Shown here piece by piece: positions 1 through 8,449 of a stretch of 64,000 nucleotides of DNA (position 1 is its first letter; the number at the start of each line of letters is the position of its first letter). The stretch comes from Leisingera sp. ANG59 (GTDB lineage Bacteria; Pseudomonadota; Alphaproteobacteria; Rhodobacterales; Rhodobacteraceae). The notes below the pieces were generated by a model. That model saw only the letters and a list, made by a program, of their open reading frames with translations, was not told the DNA's origin and made no database searches. The DNA lies in NCBI RefSeq assembly GCF_013317235.1, contig NZ_WLCM01000011.1, positions 62,001-126,000 of the forward strand, in the 5' to 3' direction. The position numbers and the translations under genes are program-made.

Positions 1-523
1 TGCCGAATGAGTTGGTCAGCCCATGCATTGCCTCAATGAGAGGGGTGATCCGCGAGAGGACGGCAAGCCGGATTGCGGTGGGATAAACATCGTTTGTGGA
101 TTGCGAGCGGTTCACGTCATCATTCGGGTGAAGCCGGCCGTAGGCGCCAAAATCCGCACCGAGCATCTTCAGCCCGAGATTCGCAATGACCTCGTTGACA
201 TTCATATTTGTCGATGTGCCAGCTCCGCCTTGCATGACATCGATAACAAACTGATCGTGATGGCGGCCGCCGATGATCTCATCGCAGATACCGGCAATGG
301 CTGCCGCCTTCTCGGCGGGCAAGGCGCCGAGATCCCGGTTCGCCAGCGCACAGGCCTTTTTGACGGAGGCCAGGCCAGTGATCAATTCCGGATAATGGCT
401 GATTGACACTCCGGTAATCGGGAAATTCTCCAGCGCCCGCTGGGTCTGACTGCCCCAAGCGGCTGCCAGCGGGATCTTCACCGGGCCAAGACTGTCGGAC
501 TCTGTTCGGAATTTGCTCATCAT
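1..523 (-). CDS. aspA: Aspartate ammonia-lyase (aspartase), N-terminal part, cut by window edge
   Basis: Aspartase/fumarase superfamily enzyme expected to deaminate L-aspartate to fumarate and ammonia in the cytoplasm. About 174 N-terminal residues are visible; the rest lies left of the window. Seen: an LGPVKIPLAAAWGSQTQRA-type opening, GAGTSTNMNVNEVIAN, and HPNDDVNRSQSTNDVYPTA, whose SQSTNDVYPTA form is more typical of aspartases than of class II fumarases. Two ATGs lie in tandem (523 and 520) behind an AAGG box; either could be used. It is divergent from a LysR gene with a palindrome between them, so it may be a target of that regulator. The aspartase-versus-fumarase choice is inferred from motifs only. 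Confidence 0.85.
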   Translation of the reverse strand, partial: MMSKFRTESDSLGPVKIPLAAAWGSQTQRALENFPITGVSISHYPELITGLASVKKACALANRDLGALPAEKAAAIAGICDEIIGGRHHDQFVIDVMQGGAGTSTNMNVNEVIANLGLKMLGADFGAYGRLHPNDDVNRSQSTNDVYPTAIRLAVLSRITPLIEAMHGLTNSFG

Positions 524-646
524 CTGGGACCTTTTTCTGCGGTCTTGCAGCCAGCAACTGGAAACGCGGAGCCGGGAGACCGTTATAGTGCAGGCCGGAA
601 CTTACTGCTGCCCATCCCATGCAGCCATGACAACTGGCGCAAGGAT

Positions 647-663
647 GTTGCAAACTTTGCAAC
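647..663. promoter_or_regulatory. Perfect 17-bp palindrome, probable LysR operator
   Basis: GTTGCAAACTTTGCAAC is an 8-1-8 perfect inverted repeat and fits the LysR T-N11-A pattern. It lies 43 nt before the GTG start of the LysR gene at 707 and about 120 nt before aspA on the other strand. Almost the same sequence occurs upstream of the paralogous LysR gene (2578-2594). Confidence 0.6.
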
Positions 664-706
664 CAATTCCTACCATTCAGGGACCCCTTTCAGATGGAGA
701 AGACAG

Positions 707-1600
707 GTGGAAATCGACTGGCTGGAAGACTTCTTGGCCCTTTCGGCCGCGGGTGTGTTTGCCCGCGCCGCGGATGCGCGGAACATAAGCCAGTCAGCTT
801 TTACGCGACGGATCAAAAACCTGGAAAACTGGACGGGGACACCATTGTTTGACAGGAGCGTGCACCCTGTCGAATTGACCGCGGCAGGCAAGGCTTTCAA
901 GCAAACCGCCATCGACACAGTTGCGGCGCTGAAGCAATCCAAAAGCGATATCCGCAGCCTGTCCCGCCAGGAAGCTTCCGTGCTGGACTTCGTCGCGCTT
1001 CACACCCTGGCCATTTCCTTCTTTCCGGCGTGGCTCACGCGCATGTCCAGTCACCTTGGACCCATCAAATCCAGGCTGGTTGCGGAAAACTTCTCAGGCT
1101 GCGCGGAGGCCATACTGTGCGGAAGCGCAGACTTCATGCTGTGCTACTACCATCCCGCTGTCCCCACGATTTCTGATGAGAGCCGGTACCCGTCCTCGAC
1201 GATTGCCAAAGACCGGATCATAGCTGTCAGCAGTGCCGATGCTGACGGGCGCGCCAAGTTCAGCTTGGAGGGCGATGACCCGGTGCCGCTACTATCCTAT
1301 TCCCCCGACACCTTTTTGGGCCGGGTGTCCCAGGTTTGCCTGGAACGGGGACACTTAAGCGGCAAAGTGGAGCCCATCTACGAGAACTCGGTTGCTGAAG
1401 CGCTCAAATCCGCCTGTCTCGCCGGGCTGGGAATTGCTTTCCTGCCCGAAGGGGCCGCGGAGCGGGAGCTGAAAGACGGAACACTGCACAAAATCAGCCG
1501 GCCGGAATTCGAACTCGTCATTGACATAAAGCTTTACCGTTCAATCGAACGTTCCAGAGCAGAACTGGAACGCTTCTGGATGCTGGCCCAAAACCTTTGA
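707..1600 (+). CDS. LysR-family regulator, HypT/YjiE-like
   Basis: 297-residue LysR-type transcription factor. The N-terminal winged helix-turn-helix (about residues 1-60, EIDWLEDFLALSAAGVFARA onward, ISQSAFTRRIKNLE recognition region) is followed by a substrate-binding-like effector domain. Features such as LLSYSPDTFLGR and LGIAFLPEG resemble E. coli HypT (YjiE), a hypochlorite-responsive LysR protein; that similarity is from memory. The start is set at GTG 707 because it has a GGAGA box at good spacing and matches the paralogue's MEIDWLEDF start; a longer open frame upstream would run through the operator. It is divergent from aspA and convergent (15-nt gap) with its paralogue. Confidence 0.88.
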   Translation: MEIDWLEDFLALSAAGVFARAADARNISQSAFTRRIKNLENWTGTPLFDRSVHPVELTAAGKAFKQTAIDTVAALKQSKSDIRSLSRQEASVLDFVALHTLAISFFPAWLTRMSSHLGPIKSRLVAENFSGCAEAILCGSADFMLCYYHPAVPTISDESRYPSSTIAKDRIIAVSSADADGRAKFSLEGDDPVPLLSYSPDTFLGRVSQVCLERGHLSGKVEPIYENSVAEALKSACLAGLGIAFLPEGAAERELKDGTLHKISRPEFELVIDIKLYRSIERSRAELERFWMLAQNL

Positions 1601-1615
1601 AAACCGCAGCAGAGT

Positions 1616-2524
1616 TTACCGCGCTGCTGAGGCTGCGCTTTCTGCCAGCGTCCAAAACCGCTCCACGGACGGGCGGCTTCTTTCAATCGATCGGTACAGC
1701 TTGATGGTCATGCGGCGTTCAGAAGCGTCGTCGCTGATGCGCGCAAGCTTACCCTCATTAAGCATTGGCAGGATTGTCATCCTTGGCAGCCAGGCAATTC
1801 CCAGCCCTTCCGCACAGGCTGCTTTCTGAGCCTCAGCCACCGAGTTTTCGCAGCGGATCTCCAGTTTTTCTGCCACCCCCGCCCGCTTTATGGAAATCTC
1901 GCTCAGCCGCCCCAGAAAGCTCTCCGGGGAATACGCCAGAAACGGCAGTTTGCCTTCCTGATCGAAACGGTAGAGCGCGTTGCCGGAATTGTCGGTGCCG
2001 GACACGGCAACAAGCCTGTCCTCCGCGATCTTAACTGACGGGTAACGGTCATCTTTGGTCATAGTGGCGATGGACGGATGATCGTAACACAGCATGAAAT
2101 CTGTTGTTCCGGCCATAAGCGTTTCTACACAGTCCGAAAAATTCTCAACCGCAAATTTGGTGTTGATCGGTCCGATGGCGGCAGAGAGGCTTTTTATCCA
2201 CGCTGGGATGAAGGAAATCGCAAGTGTGTGCAAAGCGGAAATACTGATGACGTCCCCCTCCCGTCGTGCAAGCTGCTTCAAGTCCTGCCGGGCAAAACGG
2301 AGCGCATTCACGGTCTCATGGGCCGTCGGCCGGAAAGCCTCTCCGGCTGCCGTCAGAACCACCGGATGCACGCTTCTGTCAAACAGGGCAGCTCCCACCC
2401 AGTGTTCCAGATTCTTGATCCTGCGCGTGAATGCAGACTGGCTGATGTTCCTGGCGCTAGCGGCCTTAGCAAAGATTCCTGCTGAGGAAAGCGCGAGGAA
2501 ATCCTCCAACCAATCAATTTCCAT
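1616..2524 (-). CDS. LysR-family regulator, paralogue of the gene at 707
   Basis: 302-residue LysR-type regulator, similar along its whole length to the preceding LysR gene (shared ISQSAFTRRIKNLE, LFDRSVHPV, ALHTLAISF, SIERSR near the C terminus), so the two are a duplicated pair pointing at each other. DNA-binding domain at about 1-60 and effector domain from about 90. Start ATG 2524 follows an AAGGAG box seven bases away; in-frame upstream codons would place the start inside the palindrome at 2578-2594. Which genes it controls is not evident; no metabolic gene lies divergently next to it. Confidence 0.88.
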   Translation of the reverse strand: MEIDWLEDFLALSSAGIFAKAASARNISQSAFTRRIKNLEHWVGAALFDRSVHPVVLTAAGEAFRPTAHETVNALRFARQDLKQLARREGDVISISALHTLAISFIPAWIKSLSAAIGPINTKFAVENFSDCVETLMAGTTDFMLCYDHPSIATMTKDDRYPSVKIAEDRLVAVSGTDNSGNALYRFDQEGKLPFLAYSPESFLGRLSEISIKRAGVAEKLEIRCENSVAEAQKAACAEGLGIAWLPRMTILPMLNEGKLARISDDASERRMTIKLYRSIERSRPSVERFWTLAESAASAAR

Positions 2525-2577
2525 ACCTGCTCTCCTTCGGGCGCAATTGACTGTAGCCGCGAACAAAGACTGAAGGC

Positions 2578-2594
2578 GTTGCAAACCTTGCAAC
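2578..2594. promoter_or_regulatory. 17-bp inverted repeat, second copy of the LysR-type operator
   Basis: GTTGCAAACCTTGCAAC is a 7-3-7 inverted repeat differing at one base from the site at 647-663, located 53 nt before the second LysR start. A further half-site TTGCAAA follows at 2599-2605. The remaining 210 nt up to pqiA at 2814 show no gene. Confidence 0.6.
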
Positions 2595-2813
2595 TCCCTT
2601 GCAAATTACATGTGGAAGTCTGACATCAGTACCTGTGGGCCTGGATGGCTGCTAACGGGAAGTTCACCGCTCTGCCGCCGCAGTCCAGGCTCTGCGCGGC
2701 CGCGAAGCGCGCCATGTTCGCATTGATATGGCCCGCATTTTCGTCATCATAAGCACCAGCTGCCGCTCAAACACGCAGCATCTGGTCAGACGGCGAAAAC
2801 GGACAGCGGAGAC

Positions 2814-3431
2814 ATGCATACAGATCAGCTCATTGCCTGCCCGACCTGCGACGTGCTGAACCGCGACCAGGACGTTAAGCCCCGTACGGTTGCCCGCTGC
2901 GCCCGCTGCGGCACGGTGCTGGCGGCGCCCAAGTCGGGCGCCATGACACGGATCGCGATGCTGTCGCTGACCGCGCTGATTCTACTGGCTGCCGCGGCCG
3001 GTTTCCCGTTCCTGGAGCTGAGAGCACAAGGCCTGTCGCATCAGGCGTCGGTCCTGGACGCTGTGCTGGCCTTTTCCAGCGGGCCGATGGCGCCCCTGTC
3101 CCTGGCGACCGGCCTGCTGATTGTGCTGCTGCCCGCGGCACGCTATTGCGCGCTGATCTATACTCTGGCGCCGATGGCCCTGGGCTGGCACCCCGCGCCG
3201 CACGCCGCCACGGCCTACCGCTGGGCAGAGCGGCTGAAACCCTGGGCCATGGCCGAGATCTTCATCATCGGCGTGGCGGTGGCCCTGGTCAAAGTCTCCG
3301 GCCTGGCGCGCGTCGGGCTAGGGCCGGCCTTCTGGGCCTTTGCCGCGCTCCTGGTGGTAACCATTCTGACCGACAACGCAATTTGCAGGCTGACCGTATG
3401 GAAAACTCTGAGAGCCCGCAGCGCTTCCTGA
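2814..3431 (+). CDS. pqiA: Paraquat-inducible protein A-like, first half
   Basis: 205-residue inner-membrane protein. An N-terminal zinc-ribbon-like pair of CxxC motifs (CPTC at 9-12 and CARC at about 29-32) precedes four predicted membrane helices (about 45-65, 85-110, 140-162, 170-190). In E. coli PqiA is one protein of about 417 residues made of two such halves; here the halves are separate overlapping genes. It likely anchors the PqiB MCE tunnel and helps move lipids between membranes. First gene of a four-gene operon with pqiA2, pqiB and pqiC, each overlapping or abutting the next. Start ATG has GGAG just upstream, with short spacing. Confidence 0.85.
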   Translation: MHTDQLIACPTCDVLNRDQDVKPRTVARCARCGTVLAAPKSGAMTRIAMLSLTALILLAAAAGFPFLELRAQGLSHQASVLDAVLAFSSGPMAPLSLATGLLIVLLPAARYCALIYTLAPMALGWHPAPHAATAYRWAERLKPWAMAEIFIIGVAVALVKVSGLARVGLGPAFWAFAALLVVTILTDNAICRLTVWKTLRARSAS

Positions 3432-4042
3432 CCGCGGCAGCCGCCGGGCTGGCTGGCTGCCGCGCCTGCGGGACCGCCAACCCTGGCGGTGCCCGGGCCT
3501 GCACTTGCTGCGGCAGCCCGCTGGCAGCTGCCGACCCCGCCAGCCTGCAGCGCGTCTGGGCATGGCTGGCGGCGGGGCTGATCGCCTATGTGCCCGCCAA
3601 TGTCTACCCGATGCTGCGCACCACGACCTTTGGCCGCACGTCCGAGAACACGCTGATCGGCGGCATTGCCGAACTGTTCAGCCACGGCTCCTATGGCGTT
3701 GCTTTGATCGTTTTCTTCGCCAGTATCGTGATCCCGGTGGCCAAGTTCCTGGCCATCGCCTATCTGGCGGTATCCGTCCGCAGGCCGGCAGCCCTTGGCA
3801 GCCATGGCCGGCTGATGCTTTATGAGGTGGTCGAATTTATCGGGCGGTGGTCGATGATTGATGTCTTTGTGGTGGCAATCCTGACCGCCCTCGTCCAGCT
3901 TGATTTCGCCGCTGCCATCGCCCCCGGTATTGCAGCGGTCAGTTTTGCAATGTCGGTTGCCTTCACCATGCTGGCGGCCCAGAGTTTTGATCCGCGCCTG
4001 ATCTGGAACGCGGAAAGCGAGAATTTGAATGACCACGCCTGA
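3398..4042 (+). CDS. pqiA: Paraquat-inducible protein A-like, second half
   Basis: 214-residue inner-membrane protein equivalent to the C-terminal half of PqiA. It again begins with paired CxxC motifs (CRAC and CTCC, residues about 20-40) and carries about four hydrophobic helices with the PANVYPML and conserved VEFIGRWSMIDVFV segments of the family. It overlaps the first half by 34 nt in another frame and its end overlaps pqiB by 14 nt, indicating translational coupling. The start ATG 3398 has only a weak ribosome binding site, consistent with coupling. Confidence 0.85.
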   Translation: MENSESPQRFLTAAAAGLAGCRACGTANPGGARACTCCGSPLAAADPASLQRVWAWLAAGLIAYVPANVYPMLRTTTFGRTSENTLIGGIAELFSHGSYGVALIVFFASIVIPVAKFLAIAYLAVSVRRPAALGSHGRLMLYEVVEFIGRWSMIDVFVVAILTALVQLDFAAAIAPGIAAVSFAMSVAFTMLAAQSFDPRLIWNAESENLNDHA

Positions 4043-6113
4043 TCCCGCCCGGATGAACATCACGGCCCGCCGCCCGTCGCCGTGGCGCAACCTGTCACTG
4101 GTCTGGCTGGTGCCGCTGGCGGCGCTGGCGGTTTCTCTCGGGGTGGCCTGGAAGGCCTATTCCGAGCGCGGCGCGCTGATCACCATCAGCTTTGAAAACG
4201 CCTCTGGCATTGCTGCCAATGAAACCACCGTGCGCTACCGCGACGTGGTGATCGGCCGGGTCGAGAAAGTCGGCTTTGCCGGCGACCTGAGCAAGGTCTC
4301 CGTCCAGGCCCGCATCGACAAGGACATCGCCCCCTACCTGGATGCAGACGCCGTCTTCTGGGTGGTCCGCCCGGAAGTGTCGGCACGCGGCATATCGGGG
4401 CTCAGCACTGTGCTATCCGGCGTCTATATAGAAGGCAGCTGGGACCAGAACCCAGGTTTCGCGCAAACCAGCTTCGAAGGTGCCGACCGGCCGCCGCTTG
4501 CGCAGCCCGGCCGCGGCGGCCGGCGGATCACCCTGCGCACCGATGACGGGCGGATGATCTCCGAAGGCGCACCAGTGCTGTTCCGCGGCATCGAGGTCGG
4601 CCGGCTGGAAAAGCCGCGCCTGACGGTCAGCGGCGACAGCATCGTCGTTGATGCCTTTATCGAAGCCCCCCACGACCGGCGCATCAACTCTGCCACCCGG
4701 TTCTGGGACAGCTCCGGCTTCTCGGTCTCGATCGGACCCGGCGGGCTGTCGCTCGACGTAGACAGCATTGCCTCGCTGGTGGCCGGCGGCATCGAATTCG
4801 GCTCCGTGTTCGACGGCGGGCAACCGGTCGGGCCGGGCACGGTCTTCGACGTCCACACCGACGAGGCCGCCGCCCGCCGCACCGCCTTTGCCCGCACCCT
4901 GTCCGGCGGAGTTGCTGTCTCAGTCGCCTTTGACGAGTCCGTGGCCGGACTTGCCAGCGGCGCCGCGGTCAACCTTCGCGGCGTCAAGGTCGGCGAAGTC
5001 AGCAGCCTCAATGCGGCCATTCAAAGCGGCAGCGACGAAGCCGAAGTGCAGCTGATCGCCAAGCTGCTGCTTGAACCCGCGCTGATGGGACTGCCGCCCG
5101 GATCCGGCGAGGCCGAGGCTCTCGATTTCCTGGAGCAGGCAGTGGAGGGAGGCCTGCGCGCCCGGCTGGCCTCCGCCAGCCTGTTCAGCTCTGAGCTGAT
5201 CGTCGAACTGGTGACGCTGGAGAGCGCGGGGCCAGCGCAGTTTGCCCGCGAGGCCGAGCCGTTTCCGCAACTGCCCAGCGCGCCGTCAAACCTACCGGAT
5301 TTCACCGCGACCGCCGAAGGCATGCTGGAACGCATCAGCGAACTGCCGGTCGAAGAGCTGATGGCACAGGTCATCGCGACGCTTGCCAGCATCGAAAGCC
5401 TGGCCTCTGCCGAAAGCACTCGCCAGACACCGGCGGCGGCCGTCGCCTTGCTGGAAGACGCCCGCGCCCTGGTGACCGACCCTGGCACCCGTGCCCTGCC
5501 GGGCGAGCTGCACGCTGCTATCGCGGACTTGCGCGCAATGGTGGCAGAGCTGCAGCAAGGCCGGGCAGCGGCCAATTTGGCCGCAGCACTGGAAAAGGGC
5601 AGCGAAGCCGCCGCCAGCCTGGCCGACGCCTCGGACGAACTGCCTGCGCTAGTCGCCGCCTTCAACGCCTTGGCCGCCAAGGCCAATTCGCTTGAGACCG
5701 AGGAGCTGATCCGCTCCGCCAGCCAGCTGATGAACAGCGCCGATGCGCTGATCGGCACCGCGGATGCCCGCGCCCTGCCCCCGGCGCTGACCGGCGCGCT
5801 GGAGGAAATGCGCGCCACGCTGGAGGAAATGCGCCAGGGCGGGCTGGTCGAAAACGCCAATGCCACCATGGCCTCGGCCCGCGGCGCCGCCGATGCGGTG
5901 GCCGCCGCTGCCGAAGGCCTGCCTGCGCTGTCTGCCCGGCTGGAGCGCCTCGTGGCCCGGTCCGAGGCGCTGATTGCCTCCTATGGCGCCCGCTCCAGCT
6001 TCAACTCCGAAACCCTGGACGCGCTGCGCGAAATCAGGACCGCCGCCCGTGCAGTGTCCCAGCTGGCGCGCAAGATCGAACGCGACCCCAATTCCCTGCT
6101 GTTTGGAAGATAA
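4029..6113 (+). CDS. pqiB: PqiB-like MCE-domain lipid transport protein
   Basis: 694-residue periplasmic MCE protein with one N-terminal transmembrane helix (about residues 22-42, LVWLVPLAALAVSLGVAW). Three MCE repeats are visible, starting near residues 50, 165 and 270, each with a variant of the VRYRDVVIGRVEKV motif (VLFRGIEVGRLEK, VNLRGVKVGEVSS). The last 250 residues are Ala/Glu-rich and predicted helical, matching the long C-terminal needle of PqiB. Known PqiB forms a hexameric channel across the periplasm moving lipids between membranes. Overlaps pqiA2 and is followed two bases later by the lipoprotein pqiC. Confidence 0.92.
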   Translation: MTTPDPARMNITARRPSPWRNLSLVWLVPLAALAVSLGVAWKAYSERGALITISFENASGIAANETTVRYRDVVIGRVEKVGFAGDLSKVSVQARIDKDIAPYLDADAVFWVVRPEVSARGISGLSTVLSGVYIEGSWDQNPGFAQTSFEGADRPPLAQPGRGGRRITLRTDDGRMISEGAPVLFRGIEVGRLEKPRLTVSGDSIVVDAFIEAPHDRRINSATRFWDSSGFSVSIGPGGLSLDVDSIASLVAGGIEFGSVFDGGQPVGPGTVFDVHTDEAAARRTAFARTLSGGVAVSVAFDESVAGLASGAAVNLRGVKVGEVSSLNAAIQSGSDEAEVQLIAKLLLEPALMGLPPGSGEAEALDFLEQAVEGGLRARLASASLFSSELIVELVTLESAGPAQFAREAEPFPQLPSAPSNLPDFTATAEGMLERISELPVEELMAQVIATLASIESLASAESTRQTPAAAVALLEDARALVTDPGTRALPGELHAAIADLRAMVAELQQGRAAANLAAALEKGSEAAASLADASDELPALVAAFNALAAKANSLETEELIRSASQLMNSADALIGTADARALPPALTGALEEMRATLEEMRQGGLVENANATMASARGAADAVAAAAEGLPALSARLERLVARSEALIASYGARSSFNSETLDALREIRTAARAVSQLARKIERDPNSLLFGR

Positions 6114-6114
6114 G

Positions 6115-6672
6115 ATGATTAAAGTTCTGAAATTGCTGCTCCCCCTTGCTTTGCTGGCAGCCTGCGCCGGGGGCAACGATCCCCGCTATCTGATTTCTTC
6201 TGCCCCTGGCGAGACGGGGACCAGCCTGCGATCCCGCTCGATCGAGGTGCGGCTGGTGTCGCTGCCCTCCTACGCGGCCGCTGCCGACATCGTTGCCGAG
6301 GGCGAAGGCGGCGCACTTTACGAGCTGGGTGGCGCGCAATGGGCGGATGACCCGGCCCGCGGCATGACCGCCGCACTGGCCCGCGGGTTGAACGAGCGCA
6401 CCGGCGCCGCCGCAGCCATCGAACCCTGGCCGCTGAACAGCGGCCCTGATGCGCGTCTGGATGTGCGGGTGGATCAGGTCTATGCCCGCGCTGACGGCCA
6501 GTTCGAGCTGTCCGGCCAGTTTGCGATCTCCTCACCCGGGGGCACGGTGCGGGAATTTGTGAAACGGTTTGATATCACCACGCCCGTCACCGGCACCGGC
6601 CCGTCCGCCACCGCCGATGCCCTGGCTGTGGCGCTGGCAGAGCTGGCCCGCCAGGTCTCACAGTCCCTGTAG
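6115..6672 (+). CDS. pqiC: PqiC-like outer-membrane lipoprotein (ABC-type transport auxiliary, DUF330-like)
   Basis: 185 residues. It starts with a lipoprotein signal ending in the lipobox LLAAC, so the mature protein begins at Cys16 and is probably outer-membrane anchored. YLISSA and RSIEVRLVSLPSYAA match the start of the PqiC/YmbA family that caps PqiB. ATG 6115 lies one base after the pqiB stop, so it is the last gene of the pqi operon. The next gene is on the opposite strand. Confidence 0.87.
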   Translation: MIKVLKLLLPLALLAACAGGNDPRYLISSAPGETGTSLRSRSIEVRLVSLPSYAAAADIVAEGEGGALYELGGAQWADDPARGMTAALARGLNERTGAAAAIEPWPLNSGPDARLDVRVDQVYARADGQFELSGQFAISSPGGTVREFVKRFDITTPVTGTGPSATADALAVALAELARQVSQSL

Positions 6673-6703
6673 ACCGCCCGGTCGATGCCTTCCGGTGTGC
6701 CTG

Positions 6704-7042
6704 TCAGCAGGCGGCGGTCACGATGATTTCCACCTTCAGCTCCGGCCGCGCCAGCCTGGCCTCGCCGCAGGCCCGGGCCGGGGCGTGGCCCTCTGGCACC
6801 CAGGCATCCCAGACCGCGTTCATTTCGGCAAAATCCTTCATGTCGGCCAGCCAGACAATCGCCTGCAGGATCCGCTGCGGCGAGGAGCCTGCCTTTTCCA
6901 GCAGCGCTTCGACCCGGGACAGGCAGTCGCGGGTCTGTTCCGCGACATCGGCGCCGTCACCTACCTGGCCACAGAGATAGGCCACGCCGTTGTGCTTCAC
7001 GATCTTGCTCATGCGGGGGCCGGTTTCAATCCGTTCGATCAT
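6704..7042 (-). CDS. RidA/YjgF-family enamine/imine deaminase
   Basis: 112-residue Rid-superfamily protein. Rid proteins hydrolyse reactive 2-enamines/imines released by amino-acid dehydrogenases or PLP enzymes. Seen: [14 protein letters not shown], and near the C terminus [10 protein letters not shown] then [10 protein letters not shown], where the Arg at residue 90 matches the substrate carboxylate-binding Arg105 of RidA. It starts 9 nt after the stop of the FAD oxidoreductase, with an AGGAGA box, and is last in the catabolic operon. Its place beside a dehydrogenase that should make an imino acid suggests it hydrolyses that product. Confidence 0.88.
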   Translation of the reverse strand: MIERIETGPRMSKIVKHNGVAYLCGQVGDGADVAEQTRDCLSRVEALLEKAGSSPQRILQAIVWLADMKDFAEMNAVWDAWVPEGHAPARACGEARLARPELKVEIIVTAAC

Positions 7043-7051
7043 CTCTTTCTC

Positions 7052-8449
7052 CTATTCGGCGGCAGTGGCGGATGGGTCTTCCATCGCTGCCAGTTCGCCC
7101 AGTGTCACGGGTTTTATCGGCGGACGGATGCGGTAGTAACCGGTCTCATCCGGGGTCTGCCCGTTGGCCTCCGCCAGCAGGGCAGTCACGGTCAGCCCGC
7201 AATAGCGGCCCTGTCACGGCCCCATACCCGCGCGCCCGAAGGCCTTGGCCTGGTTCGGGCCGAGGCAGCCGAGCCTGGCATAGCTGCGGATGTCGCCTGC
7301 GGTGACTTCCTCGCAGCGGCAGACGATGGTGCTGTCCGCGGGCCGCAGGGCTGCGCCGTAGGGCGGGTAGGCCGCATCCAGGAACGGGCGCACCGCGGTT
7401 TCCCGGCTGCGGCGGCTGAACAGCGGGGCGGCCAGGCGGTCGCGCTCCGTTGCGGTGATCCGGCCCAGCTCCTCTGCCGCTTTCAGTGCTGCAATCCGCC
7501 CGGCATATTCGGCGACCATGGCGCCACTGATGCCGGCGCCGTCCCCGGCGATCAGAACACCGTCCTTGCCGGTCTCGCCCCAGGGGCCGGTTTCAGGCAC
7601 AAAGCATTGCTGCGCCTCGGACCAGAAATGCGGCACATTAATCGAGCGTGCGGTCTGGGTGTTCGGCACCACCCCGTGATGCAGCAGCACGGTATCGCAG
7701 GAGATGCGGTGGTCTTGCCCCTTGCAGCGGAAGGTCACCGCTTCGGCCCGGGTGCTGCCCGCCACCGCGATGTCCGTCGCGCCGGTATAGCGCGGCACGC
7801 CGGCGCGCTTGATCTCCGCCAGCATTTTCAGCCCCTTGGCCAGGTAACGCCAGCCTCGCAGCGCTCCGGGAAGGTGACGGCCAGCGGCCAGCGGGCTGGC
7901 CGCTGTCTGTGTTTCGACCAGCGCCAGCGGCGGCGTGCCCGCACGCACCATCTGCGCCGCGATCAGGTAGAGCAGCGGCCCGCTGCCGGCAAGCACCGCC
8001 TGGCGCGGCAGCACGCCGGACTGCTTCAGCAGGATCTGCGCGGCGCCTGCGGCCATCACCCCGGGCAGGGTCCAGCCGGGGATGGGCATCGGGCGCTCCA
8101 GCGCGCCGGTTGCCAGGATCACCCGCGCGGCCTCCAGCTGTTCACCGCGGCCAGCGCGGATGAAGGAGATGCGGAAGCCATCCTCGATGGCCCAGACAAC
8201 GGCACCTGACAGATGCGTGATCCCAGCCTGGCCGAGGCCCGCCGTCAGGGTTGCCCCGTGCAGATACTCTTGCCCCAGAATGGCGCCGCGCGGGCCCGCG
8301 GCGCGGTCCACCTCGCGGTAGATCTGCCCGCCGGGGCGGTATTGTTCGTCCAGCAGGATAACGCTCAGCCCCTGTTGGGCTGCCTCGGCAGCGGCGGCCA
8401 TGCCGGCCGGGCCGGCGCCGATGATGGCCAGATCACAGCGCTGCATCAT
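7052..8449 (-). CDS. FAD-dependent dehydrogenase large subunit (OoxA/HcnB-like) with in-frame TGA at a conserved Cys codon
   Basis: Alpha subunit of a three-part amine/imino-acid dehydrogenase (opine, D-hydroxyproline or L-proline dehydrogenase type). N-terminal FAD-binding GAGPAG, a second dinucleotide-binding region near GSGPLLYLIAAQ, and a C-terminal [2Fe-2S] domain with C377xC379. Codon 412 is TGA (7214-7216) inside GMGP-TGA-QGRYCG; relatives have Cys there. Translation resumes in frame for 53 residues, including Cys417 and the family C terminus GYYRIRPPIKPVTLGELA, ending TAG at 7052-7054, for a normal length of 465. Options are recent nonsense mutation, sequencing error, or selenocysteine/readthrough. 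If TGA terminates, the product is 411 residues lacking two cluster ligands. The start overlaps the gamma-subunit end. Confidence 0.8.
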
